Assembly (NCBI GenBank): GCA_001564255.1
Contig: LKNC01000080.1
Span: forward strand, 1 to 10,298
From: Natrialbaceae archaeon Tc-Br11_E2g1
GTDB lineage: Archaea > Halobacteriota > Halobacteria > Halobacteriales > Natrialbaceae
Direction: 5' to 3'
Length of the DNA stretch: 10,298 nt
Positions 4,911 to 10,298 of the stretch are shown here, piece by piece. Under the pieces are notes generated by a model, which saw only the letters and a list, made by a program, of their open reading frames with translations, was not told where the DNA came from and made no database searches. The position numbers and the translations under genes were made by a program. Within the stretch, counting starts at the first letter, position 1. Each line of letters starts with the position of its first letter.

Positions 4911-5827
4911 GCCTCGACGCCCCACTCGAGGTCGGCGAACGGAACGGCCACGTCCGCGGGTGGCTCCTCGAACCGATCGGGGTGGACGATCCCCGCGAGG
5001 TACTCGGCGGTGTCGACGATCCGTGGCCCCGGGCGGTTGACGTAGTGGTCGCCGTCCATCGCCCACACCCGTCCCTCGCGGACGGCAGTCAGATCCGCCC
5101 ACCCCTCCCGGTCGGTCAGGTCCGAGCGGTTCCGGGCGACGTCCGCCAGCCCGTACCCACAGGGGGCGACGACGAGCAGTTCGGGATCGTATTCACGGAC
5201 CGCCGCCCACTCCCGTGGCGTCGAACGGTCGGCGGGGTCGGCCATCCCGTACTCGCCGCCGGCGGCCGCTACGAGTTCGGGCATCCAGTGGCCCGCGACC
5301 ATCACCGGATCGGTCCAGTCGAAAATGACGGTTCGGGGTCGGTCCTCGAGGTCGACGAGCCGGTCCCGGACCGTCGCGAGCCGTTCGCGCAGCCTCGAGA
5401 CCACCCCTCTGGCGTGGCTCTCCCGACCTGCGGCCCGGCCGATGCGCTCGATATCGCCCATGACGTCCGCGACCGTGTTCGGATCGGTCGTCACGATCTC
5501 GGGGTCGGCGTCGATCTCCGCGACCGCCCGCTCGATCTCGGCTACGTCGACCGCACAGACCTCACACATCCCCTGGGTGACGATCAGGTCCGGTTCGAGG
5601 TCGTCCAGGGTTTCGACGTCGACCTCGTAAACGCCCGCATCGGCGACCTCGAGTACCTGCTGGTCGATCTCCGCGCTCGAGGCGTCGGTGTCGATCCGCG
5701 AGTTCGTGACCGCGGGGGCCGACTCGACGCCCGGCGGGTGATCACACTCGTGGGAGACGCCGACGGGTTCGAACCCGAGCGCATGGACGATTTCCGTCGC
5801 GGACGGGAGCGTCGTAACGATTCGCAT
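4907..5827 (-). CDS. BtuF-like (cobalamin/Fe-siderophore type) binding protein without signal peptide
   Basis: A 306-residue two-lobed periplasmic-binding-protein fold of the BtuF/FepB class (COG0614). The N-terminal lobe begins RIVTTLPSATEIVHALG (2-18) and VGVSHECDHPPG (22-33), and contains DLEPDLIVTQGMCEVCAVD (76-94). A long helix with basic and acidic residues (125-160) links it to the C-terminal lobe, with MVAGHWMPELVAAAGG (176-191) and YDPELLVVAPCGYGL (213-227). The family usually binds cobalamin or siderophores outside the membrane for an ABC importer. Here no signal peptide or lipobox is present, so it should stay in the cytoplasm and may have another ligand; the CEVC pair (Cys88, Cys91) could bind metal or be redox active. 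The ATG at 5827 is supported by a TATA element about 28 bases upstream. No permease or ATPase gene is near. Confidence 0.85.
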   Translation of the reverse strand: MRIVTTLPSATEIVHALGFEPVGVSHECDHPPGVESAPAVTNSRIDTDASSAEIDQQVLEVADAGVYEVDVETLDDLEPDLIVTQGMCEVCAVDVAEIERAVAEIDADPEIVTTDPNTVADVMGDIERIGRAAGRESHARGVVSRLRERLATVRDRLVDLEDRPRTVIFDWTDPVMVAGHWMPELVAAAGGEYGMADPADRSTPREWAAVREYDPELLVVAPCGYGLADVARNRSDLTDREGWADLTAVREGRVWAMDGDHYVNRPGPRIVDTAEYLAGIVHPDRFEEPPADVAVPFADLEWGVEA

Positions 5828-5850
5828 AGCCGTCCTTACGGGCTGGATCG

Positions 5851-5859
5851 GCTTAATAG
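5851..5859 (-). promoter_or_regulatory. TATA box of the BtuF-like/JAMM operon
   Basis: CTATTAAGC on the minus strand, centred about 28 bases before the ATG at 5827. The spacing fits a leaderless transcript and argues against the longer reading that begins at 5869. Confidence 0.5.
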
Positions 5860-5920
5860 CGAGCGACACACGGTACGTTTCATGTCGTCGAGGAAAACCC
5901 CCGAGACGGTCCCGCCAGCG

Positions 5921-6421
5921 TCACGCAGGTAAAGATACCCGGCTTACCGGCAGCCGATAGGAGCCATCGAAGAACTCGAGTCCGTTGACCGTCCACGTGA
6001 TCGGCTCGATCTCCCGGTCGGTGAGCCGTCTGGCGGCCTCTAGGTCCCCACCACGGGCGAGGGTGACGTGGGGGACGTAGTCGTCGGCTTCCAGTCCCTC
6101 GACCGCGCCGAAGGCGTCGACGAGGTCGGCGTGGATCGACTCGAGGCCGGGGCTCTCGACGGCCAGGTAGACGACCGGCGCGTTCCCGAGGGGCGGATCC
6201 TCGAAGACGTCGATCCCCGTGACCCGTGCCTCGACGGCGGGTGCGCCCTCGAGGGCGCGGTGGGTTCGGTGTTGGAGCTGGGCGACGTGGTCGGCGTCGC
6301 CGAGGCGCTTGAGCAGCAACGAGTGGTTCTCGCGGACGGTCTCGAACGTCGACAGCGACGGATACAGGCCGGCTGCGAGTTCGCGAACGCGACCGGGGAC
6401 CGGAACGTTGACGCTGTACAC
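5921..6421 (-). CDS. 2'-5' RNA ligase / cyclic phosphodiesterase family protein (2H superfamily)
   Basis: A 166-residue 2H phosphoesterase-like protein. The first catalytic motif is H33-S-L-L (ENHSLLLKRLG, 31-41), a variant of H-x-T-L with Ser for Thr, and the second is H118-V-T-L (PHVTLARG, 117-124); they are spaced as in the family. Members join or hydrolyse 2'-5' or 2',3'-cyclic phosphate RNA ends; the natural substrate in haloarchaea is unknown to me. The start is uncertain. A GTG at 6421 gives the family-like beginning MYSVNVPVPGRV. A GTG at 6508 would add 29 residues that do not look like the family, but it has the better-placed TATA element (6531-6538). I prefer 6421 with the upstream part as a leader. 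Its 3' end lies 93 bases before the BtuF-like start, which has its own promoter. Confidence 0.85.
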   Translation of the reverse strand: MYSVNVPVPGRVRELAAGLYPSLSTFETVRENHSLLLKRLGDADHVAQLQHRTHRALEGAPAVEARVTGIDVFEDPPLGNAPVVYLAVESPGLESIHADLVDAFGAVEGLEADDYVPHVTLARGGDLEAARRLTDREIEPITWTVNGLEFFDGSYRLPVSRVSLPA

Positions 6422-6482
6422 GTAGGTCGATGTAGGTAGCGGTTCGGCTATGAGTCTGGTGGTTTCTCCGGACCGATCACGG

Positions 6483-6506
6483 GACCGTCCGCATTCGGGG
6501 ACGGTC
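6483..6506. repeat. Perfect 8-base inverted repeat upstream of the RNA ligase-like gene
   Basis: GACCGTCC (6483-6490) and GGACGGTC (6499-6506) flank an 8-base loop. If the minus-strand transcript starts near 6508, as the TATA position predicts, this hairpin forms at its extreme 5' end. It could be a leader structure or an operator. Confidence 0.4.
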
Positions 6507-6530
6507 ACTCCCCGGGGACACTCAATTCAC

Positions 6531-6538
6531 ATAATACA
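6531..6538 (-). promoter_or_regulatory. TATA element for the RNA ligase-like gene
   Basis: TGTATTAT on the minus strand, centred 26 bases before position 6508. It predicts a transcript start at or near the upstream GTG, leaving about 87 bases before the family-like GTG at 6421. Confidence 0.45.
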
Positions 6539-6553
6539 TTACTCGTAAGAAAG

Positions 6554-6560
6554 ACATATC
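6554..6560 (+). promoter_or_regulatory. TATA element for the membrane HTH gene
   Basis: ACATATC preceded by purine-rich AAGAAAG, centred about 29 bases before the ATG at 6586. The divergent promoter for the RNA ligase-like gene lies about 20 bases away, so the two share one short AT-rich control region. Confidence 0.45.
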
Positions 6561-6585
6561 CGGTCGGGCATACCATCTTTCCCCA

Positions 6586-7650
6586 ATGGGAACGGGGTAC
6601 CGGGTGCTCGTGTGTACCGTTTTGCTACTCGGGTGTCTGGTCGGTGGTGTGATCGTCGTGGGGGGGACACCCGACACAGGCGATGGTGTCGTCGACCGTC
6701 CGGCTGGCGGACAGGGAGAGCCCTCGCTGTCGGGGTACGACGAACTCCGGTACGAGGTCGAACTTCGGGATGACGGGTCGGCCTCCTGGACAGTCGAGTA
6801 CCGCTACCGGTTAGACGACGACAACGAGAGCGTCGACTGGGAGGCCCTACAGACCGACGTCGAGGACCGATCGGATCGGTACCTCGAGTCCTTCGAGAGC
6901 GACGTGCGGGCGGACGTCACCGAGGCCGAAAACGAGAGCGGCCGGGAGATGTTCGCGTCGGGCTTTTCGATCGAGACCGACGAGACGAGTACGGCACCCG
7001 AGTACGGCTACGTCCGGATCGGCTTCGAGTGGGACTCGTTCGCCCACGTCGAACTCAACCGCATCGAAGCCGGTGACGCACTCGGGTGGCTCGAGCTCGA
7101 CGAGCGGGTCGTTTTCGACGTCGCCTGGCCCGAAGAGTACAGCGAGACGACGGCCGAGCCGACACCCGACGACCGCCGGGAAACCGCGGTCATCTGGCAC
7201 GGCGAGGAGACGGAGTTCCGGGACGGGGAACCCCGAATAGAGGTGATGGACACCGGGGGTGAGCCGGTCGACGCCGGCGAGCAGCCGGATCGGTTCTACA
7301 CGTTGCCGTGGCTCGTCGTCGCCGGCGCGGTCGCCCTCACCGTCGCCGGAGTTGGGTGGTGGGTGACGCGGGGCGAGGAAGACCCCCTGGAGAGCACCGA
7401 ACCGACCCACCCGGAGGGTGGGACGGAACCGGACCGGCCACCGCCGGAACTGCTGAGCAACGAAGAACGGGTCCTGTGCCTGATCGAGGACCGTGGCGGC
7501 CGGATCAAACAACAGGAAGTCGTCTCGGAACTCGAGTGGACGGAAGCGAAGACCAGCCAGGTCGTCGGCCAGCTCCGGGAGGACGGTGAAATCGAGGTCT
7601 TCCGGATCGGCCGGGAGAACGTGTTGGCGTTGCCAGACGACGATGACTGA
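6586..7650 (+). CDS. Membrane-anchored winged-HTH protein (one-component regulator)
   Basis: A 354-residue protein. Residues 1-27 are a hydrophobic signal sequence (VLVCTVLLLGCLVGGVIVVG). Residues 50-222 form an acidic beta-rich domain, starting YDELRYEVELRDDGSASWTV. A transmembrane helix lies at about 239-260, followed by an acidic, Pro-rich linker (262-288), and a C-terminal winged HTH at 290-350: NEERVLCLIEDRGGRIKQQE, VSELEWTEAKTSQVVGQL, and a wing ending FRIGRENVLALP. The extracellular-domain/TM/cytoplasmic-HTH plan is known from haloarchaea (I recall DUF7345 plus DUF7343-type domains). It suggests that an outside signal is passed to DNA without a kinase. LLGC at 14-17 resembles a lipobox, but no twin-arginine precedes it, so lipidation is doubtful. 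The gene is monocistronic; a role in controlling argGH downstream cannot be judged. Confidence 0.85.
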   Translation: MGTGYRVLVCTVLLLGCLVGGVIVVGGTPDTGDGVVDRPAGGQGEPSLSGYDELRYEVELRDDGSASWTVEYRYRLDDDNESVDWEALQTDVEDRSDRYLESFESDVRADVTEAENESGREMFASGFSIETDETSTAPEYGYVRIGFEWDSFAHVELNRIEAGDALGWLELDERVVFDVAWPEEYSETTAEPTPDDRRETAVIWHGEETEFRDGEPRIEVMDTGGEPVDAGEQPDRFYTLPWLVVAGAVALTVAGVGWWVTRGEEDPLESTEPTHPEGGTEPDRPPPELLSNEERVLCLIEDRGGRIKQQEVVSELEWTEAKTSQVVGQLREDGEIEVFRIGRENVLALPDDDD

Positions 7651-7676
7651 TAGCCGTCTCCGTCGTTCACGTACTT

Positions 7677-7687
7677 CTGTCTGACAG
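7677..7687. repeat. Short palindrome CTGTC-T-GACAG
   Basis: A perfect 5-base inverted repeat with a one-base centre, lying inside a wider pair CCGTCGT (7660-7666) / ACGACGG (7694-7700). With no room for a loop, the short one is more likely a protein-binding dyad than an RNA hairpin. It sits just after the membrane HTH gene and about 36 bases before the TATA-like box that leads to the Arg-rich ORF. Confidence 0.25.
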
Positions 7688-7721
7688 TATCACACGACGG
7701 TGTCCGGGTGGGATCGACAGG

Positions 7722-7729
7722 GTTTAGTA
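7722..7729 (+). promoter_or_regulatory. TATA box of the arginine-rich leader ORF
   Basis: GTTTAGTA is preceded by GATCGACAGG and centred about 30 bases before the ATG at 7756. The predicted transcript would start within a few bases of that ATG. It is separate from the promoter directly before argG. Confidence 0.45.
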
Positions 7730-7755
7730 CAGCGGTCTTGCTACTCCCCTAGCAT

Positions 7756-7836
7756 ATGCAACCGCCCGCGTCGGCTGGCTCCGCCTTTTTCGACAGCCAC
7801 GCGGCCGTCATCTCGCGGCGGCGACGGGGCCGGTAG
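7756..7836 (+). CDS. Candidate 26-aa arginine-rich leader peptide upstream of argG
   Basis: A short ORF reads MQPPASAGSAFF, then DSHAAVISRRRRGR and a TAG. Five of the last six residues are Arg (codons CGG CGG CGA CGG, GGC, CGG). It begins about 30 bases after a TATA-like box, so the message would be almost leaderless. A stable hairpin overlaps its last codons and stop. Its position upstream of argG and argH, whose product pathway ends in arginine, matches the logic of amino-acid leader peptides, where the ribosome stalls when the charged tRNA is scarce. I know of no proven example of this in haloarchaea. The GC-rich CGG repeat could also give Arg runs by chance. Whether it is translated is unknown. 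Confidence 0.45.
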   Translation: MQPPASAGSAFFDSHAAVISRRRRGR

Positions 7837-7840
7837 GCCC
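7827..7840 (+). promoter_or_regulatory. GC hairpin over the end of the Arg-rich ORF
   Basis: GGGCC (7827-7831) pairs with GGCCC (7836-7840) around the loop GGTA. The left arm contains the end of the fourth Arg codon and the last Arg codon begins in it; the TAG lies at the loop/right-arm border. A ribosome paused on the Arg codons would cover it, and a freely moving one would release it. No strong T run follows directly; the nearest, CTCTTTTCC, lies about 70 bases further on (7911-7919). Confidence 0.4.
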
Positions 7841-7941
7841 TACTTTACCCCATCTCCGGTTACGGAACCAGTTCGGCACGAGAAACCCAGATTTCCCGCG
7901 TAGTGACTGCTCTTTTCCAAATATTCTAAATCTAAATCAGT
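7837..7941. other. Non-coding stretch between the Arg-rich ORF and the argG promoter
   Basis: There is no supported gene here. The part before 7910 is of mixed composition, with no clear structure beyond the hairpin at its left end. From 7911 it becomes AT-rich: a T run (CTCTTTTCC), then CAAATAT and a tandem hexamer, TCTAAA TCTAAA (7925-7936), directly before the argG TATA element. The T run could end the leader transcript; the tandem hexamers could be part of the promoter or a binding site. Confidence 0.4.
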
Positions 7942-7950
7942 GAATTTAAG
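7942..7950 (+). promoter_or_regulatory. TATA box of argGH
   Basis: GAATTTAAG is a strong match, centred about 34 bases before the argG ATG, so the expected transcript begins a few bases before the ATG. Three GTCC repeats (7950-7961) follow. The inverted repeat TCCGA-TTTCT-TCGGA (7959-7973) then covers the predicted transcription start and is a reasonable operator candidate. Confidence 0.5.
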
Positions 7951-7979
7951 TCCGTCCGTCCGATTTCTTCGGATACGAC

Positions 7980-9200
7980 ATGACACGCGTGGCACTTGCG
8001 TTCTCGGGCGGACTGGACACGACGGTCTGTGTCCCGCTGCTCGAGGAAGAGTACGGACACGACGACGTAATCGGCGTCACCGTCGACGTCGGCCAGCCGG
8101 CCGAGGAGTTCGACGAAGCCGAAGAGACCGCCGAGGCACTCGGCCTCGAGTTGCACGTCGTCGACGCGCGGGAGGAATTCGCGCAACTCTGTCTCGAGAG
8201 CGTTCGCGCGAACGCCTCCTATCAGGGTTACCCGCTTGGCACCGCACTCGCACGCCCGGTGATCGCGAACGCGATCCTCGAGGTTGCGAAAGAACGAGAC
8301 TGTGACGCCGTCGCCCACGGCTGTACGGGCAAGGGCAACGACCAGCTGCGCTTTGAGGCGATCTGGCGTGACTCCGATCTGGACGTCTACGCACCCGTGC
8401 GCGAACTCGGTCTCACCCGCGAGTGGGAACAGGAGTACGCCGAGGAGAAAGACCTGCCCGTCGAAGGCGGCAGTGGCGGCGACTGGTCGATCGACACCAA
8501 CATCTGGAGTCGCTCGATCGAGGGCGACGAACTCGAGGATCCGAACTACGTCCCACCCAAGGAGATCTACGAGTGGACCGCAGAGCCCACCGGGGAGACC
8601 GAAGAGATCGAAATCACCTTCGAGAACGGCTATCCCGTCGCCGTCGACGGCGAGGAGATGGGTTCGGTCTCGCTCATCGAGCAGCTGAACGAACTGGCCG
8701 GGGCCTACGGCGTCGGCCGCACGGACTCGATGGAAGACCGTATGCTCGGCCTGAAGGTCCGTGAGAACTACGAGCACCCCGCGGCGACGACGCTTTTGAA
8801 CGCCCACGAGGCACTCGAGGCGCTCGTGCTCACCCAGGAAGAACGCGAGTTCAAACAGCTGGTCGACCAGCGCTGGTCGAAGAAAGGCTACGAGGGTCTG
8901 GTCGACGCCCCGCTCGTGGACGCACTCGAGGGCTTCATCGCCGAGACCCAAAAACGCGTCACCGGCACCGTCACGATCCGCTTTGAGGGTGGCCAGGCAC
9001 GCGCCGTCGGCCGTGACAGCGAGTACGCCGCCTACTCGGCCTCTCACGCTTCATTCGACACCGAAACCGTCGGCTCGATCGAACAGGAAGACGCCACCGG
9101 CGTCGCCAAGTACCACGGCTTCCAGCGTCGCCTCGCGAAGAAGGCAGCCCAAAAGGCAGCGGGGACGGAACTGAGCGCCGACGGCGGGAGCGAAGAGTGA
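7980..9200 (+). CDS. argG: Argininosuccinate synthase
   Basis: ArgG joins citrulline and aspartate, using ATP, to make argininosuccinate, the penultimate step of arginine synthesis, in the cytoplasm. The 406-residue length is normal. Residues 9-14 (SGGLDT) are the N-type ATP pyrophosphatase P-loop. IGVTVDVGQP (31-40) follows, then YQGYPLGTALARP (81-93), which contributes to citrulline binding, and HGCTGKGNDQLRFE (113-126), which binds aspartate and the adenylate. The SIDTNIWSRS stretch after residue 165 is also typical. The last 25 or so residues are rich in Lys/Ala and then acidic, a common haloarchaeal tail. The ATG at 7980 directly precedes the conserved start TRVALAFSGG. argH follows after one base, so the two are co-transcribed. 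Confidence 0.97.
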   Translation: MTRVALAFSGGLDTTVCVPLLEEEYGHDDVIGVTVDVGQPAEEFDEAEETAEALGLELHVVDAREEFAQLCLESVRANASYQGYPLGTALARPVIANAILEVAKERDCDAVAHGCTGKGNDQLRFEAIWRDSDLDVYAPVRELGLTREWEQEYAEEKDLPVEGGSGGDWSIDTNIWSRSIEGDELEDPNYVPPKEIYEWTAEPTGETEEIEITFENGYPVAVDGEEMGSVSLIEQLNELAGAYGVGRTDSMEDRMLGLKVRENYEHPAATTLLNAHEALEALVLTQEEREFKQLVDQRWSKKGYEGLVDAPLVDALEGFIAETQKRVTGTVTIRFEGGQARAVGRDSEYAAYSASHASFDTETVGSIEQEDATGVAKYHGFQRRLAKKAAQKAAGTELSADGGSEE

Positions 9201-9201
9201 G

Positions 9202-10298
9202 ATGACCGAGGAGAGCGAAGACGAGAGCGTCGTTCGCCGCGACCGGTTTAGCGGCGGCCCCGCGCGATCGTTCCTCTCCTCACTCGAGGCCGATCGGCGG
9301 ATCTTCGAGGCCGACCTCGAGGTCGACCGCGCCCACGTCCTCATGCTCGCCGAGTGTGACGTGATCGGCGACGACGTGGCCGGCGCGATCTTGCAGGCCC
9401 TCGACGCGGTCGAAGTCGACGGCCACGACTCGCTGCCCGACGGCGAGGACGTCCACGAGGCGATCGAAACCGCCGTCATCGACCGCGTCGGCGACGAGGG
9501 CGGGAAGATGCACACGGCACGCTCGAGAAACGACGAGGTCGCCGCCTGCATCCGCTATCGCCTGCGCGAGGACGTCCTCGAAACGCTCGAGGCCACGATC
9601 GGCCTCCGGGAAGCGTTACTCGAGGTGGCCGCCGAACACCTGGAGACGGTGATGCCCGGCTACACCCACCTCCAGCCCGCCCAGCCGACGACGGTCGCCC
9701 ACTGGGCGCTGTCATATGCGGGGACGATCGCCCGCGACACCGAACGCTTGCTTTCCGCCTACGGCCGGATCAACCGCTCGCCGCTTGGCGGGGCCGCCTT
9801 CGCGGGCACGACGTTCCCGATCGACCGCGAGCGCACCGCCGAGTTACTCGGGTTCGATTCGGTGATCGAGAACTCGATGGACGCCTCCTCGAGTCGGGAC
9901 TTCCTCCTCGAGACGACGGGGGCGTTATCGACGCTCGCGACGACGCTGTCGGGGCTCGCCGAGGACGTCATCGTCTTCGCCAACCGCGGCTACGTCGACC
10001 TCTCCGATGACTACTCGTCGACGTCGTCGATCATGCCCCAGAAGAAAAACCCCGATACGCTCGAGCTCGTCCGTGCGGTCGCGGGCGACGCGGCGGGCGG
10101 GGTCCAGGGCCTTTCGACGACGCTGAAGGGACTGCCACGCGCGTACAACCGCGACCTCCAGCGGGCGACACCCCACGCCTGGGAGACGGTCGACGCCGTC
10201 TGTCAAGCGAGCGAGGTCGCCGCCGGCGCAGTAGCGACGGCCGACTGGAACGGGGACGTGCTCGCCGAGGCTGCCGGCGAGGGCTTTGCGACGGCGAC
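9202..10298 (+). CDS. argH: Argininosuccinate lyase, 5' part (runs off right edge)
   Basis: ArgH splits argininosuccinate into arginine and fumarate. The first 365 residues are present, most of the enzyme; roughly the last quarter is outside the window. Fumarase/aspartase superfamily landmarks are in order: KMHTARSRNDEVA (102-114), GYTHLQPAQPTT (153-164, with Thr155 and His156) and the signature SSIMPQKKNPD (275-285), with catalytic Ser at about 276 and Lys281. The acidic N-terminal tail (MTEESEDESVV) precedes RRDRFSGGPA, which is the family start. The ATG lies one base after the argG stop, and GGGAG at 9186-9190 is a possible ribosome site about 11 bases upstream. In many haloarchaea argGH is followed by the LysW-dependent argX/lysX group; that cannot be seen here. 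Confidence 0.96.
   Translation, partial: MTEESEDESVVRRDRFSGGPARSFLSSLEADRRIFEADLEVDRAHVLMLAECDVIGDDVAGAILQALDAVEVDGHDSLPDGEDVHEAIETAVIDRVGDEGGKMHTARSRNDEVAACIRYRLREDVLETLEATIGLREALLEVAAEHLETVMPGYTHLQPAQPTTVAHWALSYAGTIARDTERLLSAYGRINRSPLGGAAFAGTTFPIDRERTAELLGFDSVIENSMDASSSRDFLLETTGALSTLATTLSGLAEDVIVFANRGYVDLSDDYSSTSSIMPQKKNPDTLELVRAVAGDAAGGVQGLSTTLKGLPRAYNRDLQRATPHAWETVDAVCQASEVAAGAVATADWNGDVLAEAAGEGFATA

Noticed and set aside
4374..5045. Plus-strand open frame across the JAMM gene
   Set aside because: It is antisense to the complete JAMM motif set and has no promoter of its own that I can support.
5765..5777. GGTTCGAACCCGA resembling a tRNA T-loop
   Set aside because: It lies inside the conserved N-terminus of the BtuF-like gene (FEPVGVS on the minus strand), and I saw no matching acceptor or anticodon arms.
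4748..5932. Long plus-strand open frame opposite the BtuF-like gene
   Set aside because: Arg/Gly/Asp-rich mirror of the real gene; it starts in the shadow of the JAMM gene and has no motifs.
7700..7903. 67-codon plus-strand frame between the membrane HTH gene and argG
   Set aside because: Its start lies before the TATA box at 7722, and its composition is not haloarchaeal-like. The shorter ORF at 7756 in another frame fits the promoter better.
7932..9047. Minus-strand open frame of 371 codons opposite argG
   Set aside because: argG is certain and its codon bias keeps the reverse frame open; Val/Leu/Asp-rich shadow.
1..10298. CRISPR arrays, insertion sequences, integrase genes, rRNA and tRNA genes
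   Set aside because: I looked on both strands and saw no regular direct repeats, transposase motifs, terminal inverted repeats or complete cloverleaf pattern.

Overview
The window looks like chromosomal DNA of a halophilic archaeon (class Halobacteria). It is GC-rich, its proteins are very rich in Asp and Glu, and most genes have a TTTAWA-like TATA element about 26-33 bases before the start codon with little or no leader. Several proteins belong to families I know from haloarchaea (UbaA-type E1, an HVO_0416-like zinc finger, aIF1A, argGH). I cannot place it to genus. Family names come from memory, not from a search.

Layout. 1-335 (-): 5' part of a protein with an M23-like fold pattern. 554-1033 (+) and 1030-1623 (-): two conserved-looking haloarchaeal proteins of unknown function whose stop codons overlap. 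1715-2382 (-): a translationally coupled pair, a winged-HTH regulator followed by a three-helix membrane protein. 2474-2939 (-): two very small zinc-ribbon proteins, each with its own promoter. 3082-3897 (+): UbaA/MoeB-type E1 enzyme. 3898-4056: repeat-rich intergenic DNA with hairpins. 4057-6421 (-): aIF1A, a JAMM/MPN metalloprotease overlapping a BtuF-like protein, and a 2'-5' RNA ligase-like protein. 6586-7650 (+): a membrane-anchored winged-HTH protein. 7651-7979: a 329-base gap holding a promoter and a 26-codon arginine-rich ORF. 7980 to the right edge (+): argG and argH, the last two steps of arginine synthesis; argH is cut by the window end.

How they work together. UbaA (activation of ubiquitin-like SAMPs, and sulfur transfer) and a JAMM protease (the fold of the desampylases) lie about 600 bases apart, so opposing steps of SAMP modification may share a neighbourhood, although not an operon. 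argG and argH are one base apart and surely co-transcribed.

The most unusual signal is upstream of argG. A TATA box is followed, at near-leaderless spacing, by a short ORF ending in four Arg, Gly, Arg, stop, with a GC hairpin over the last codons. This resembles an arginine-sensing leader peptide. It is an inference from this sequence alone.
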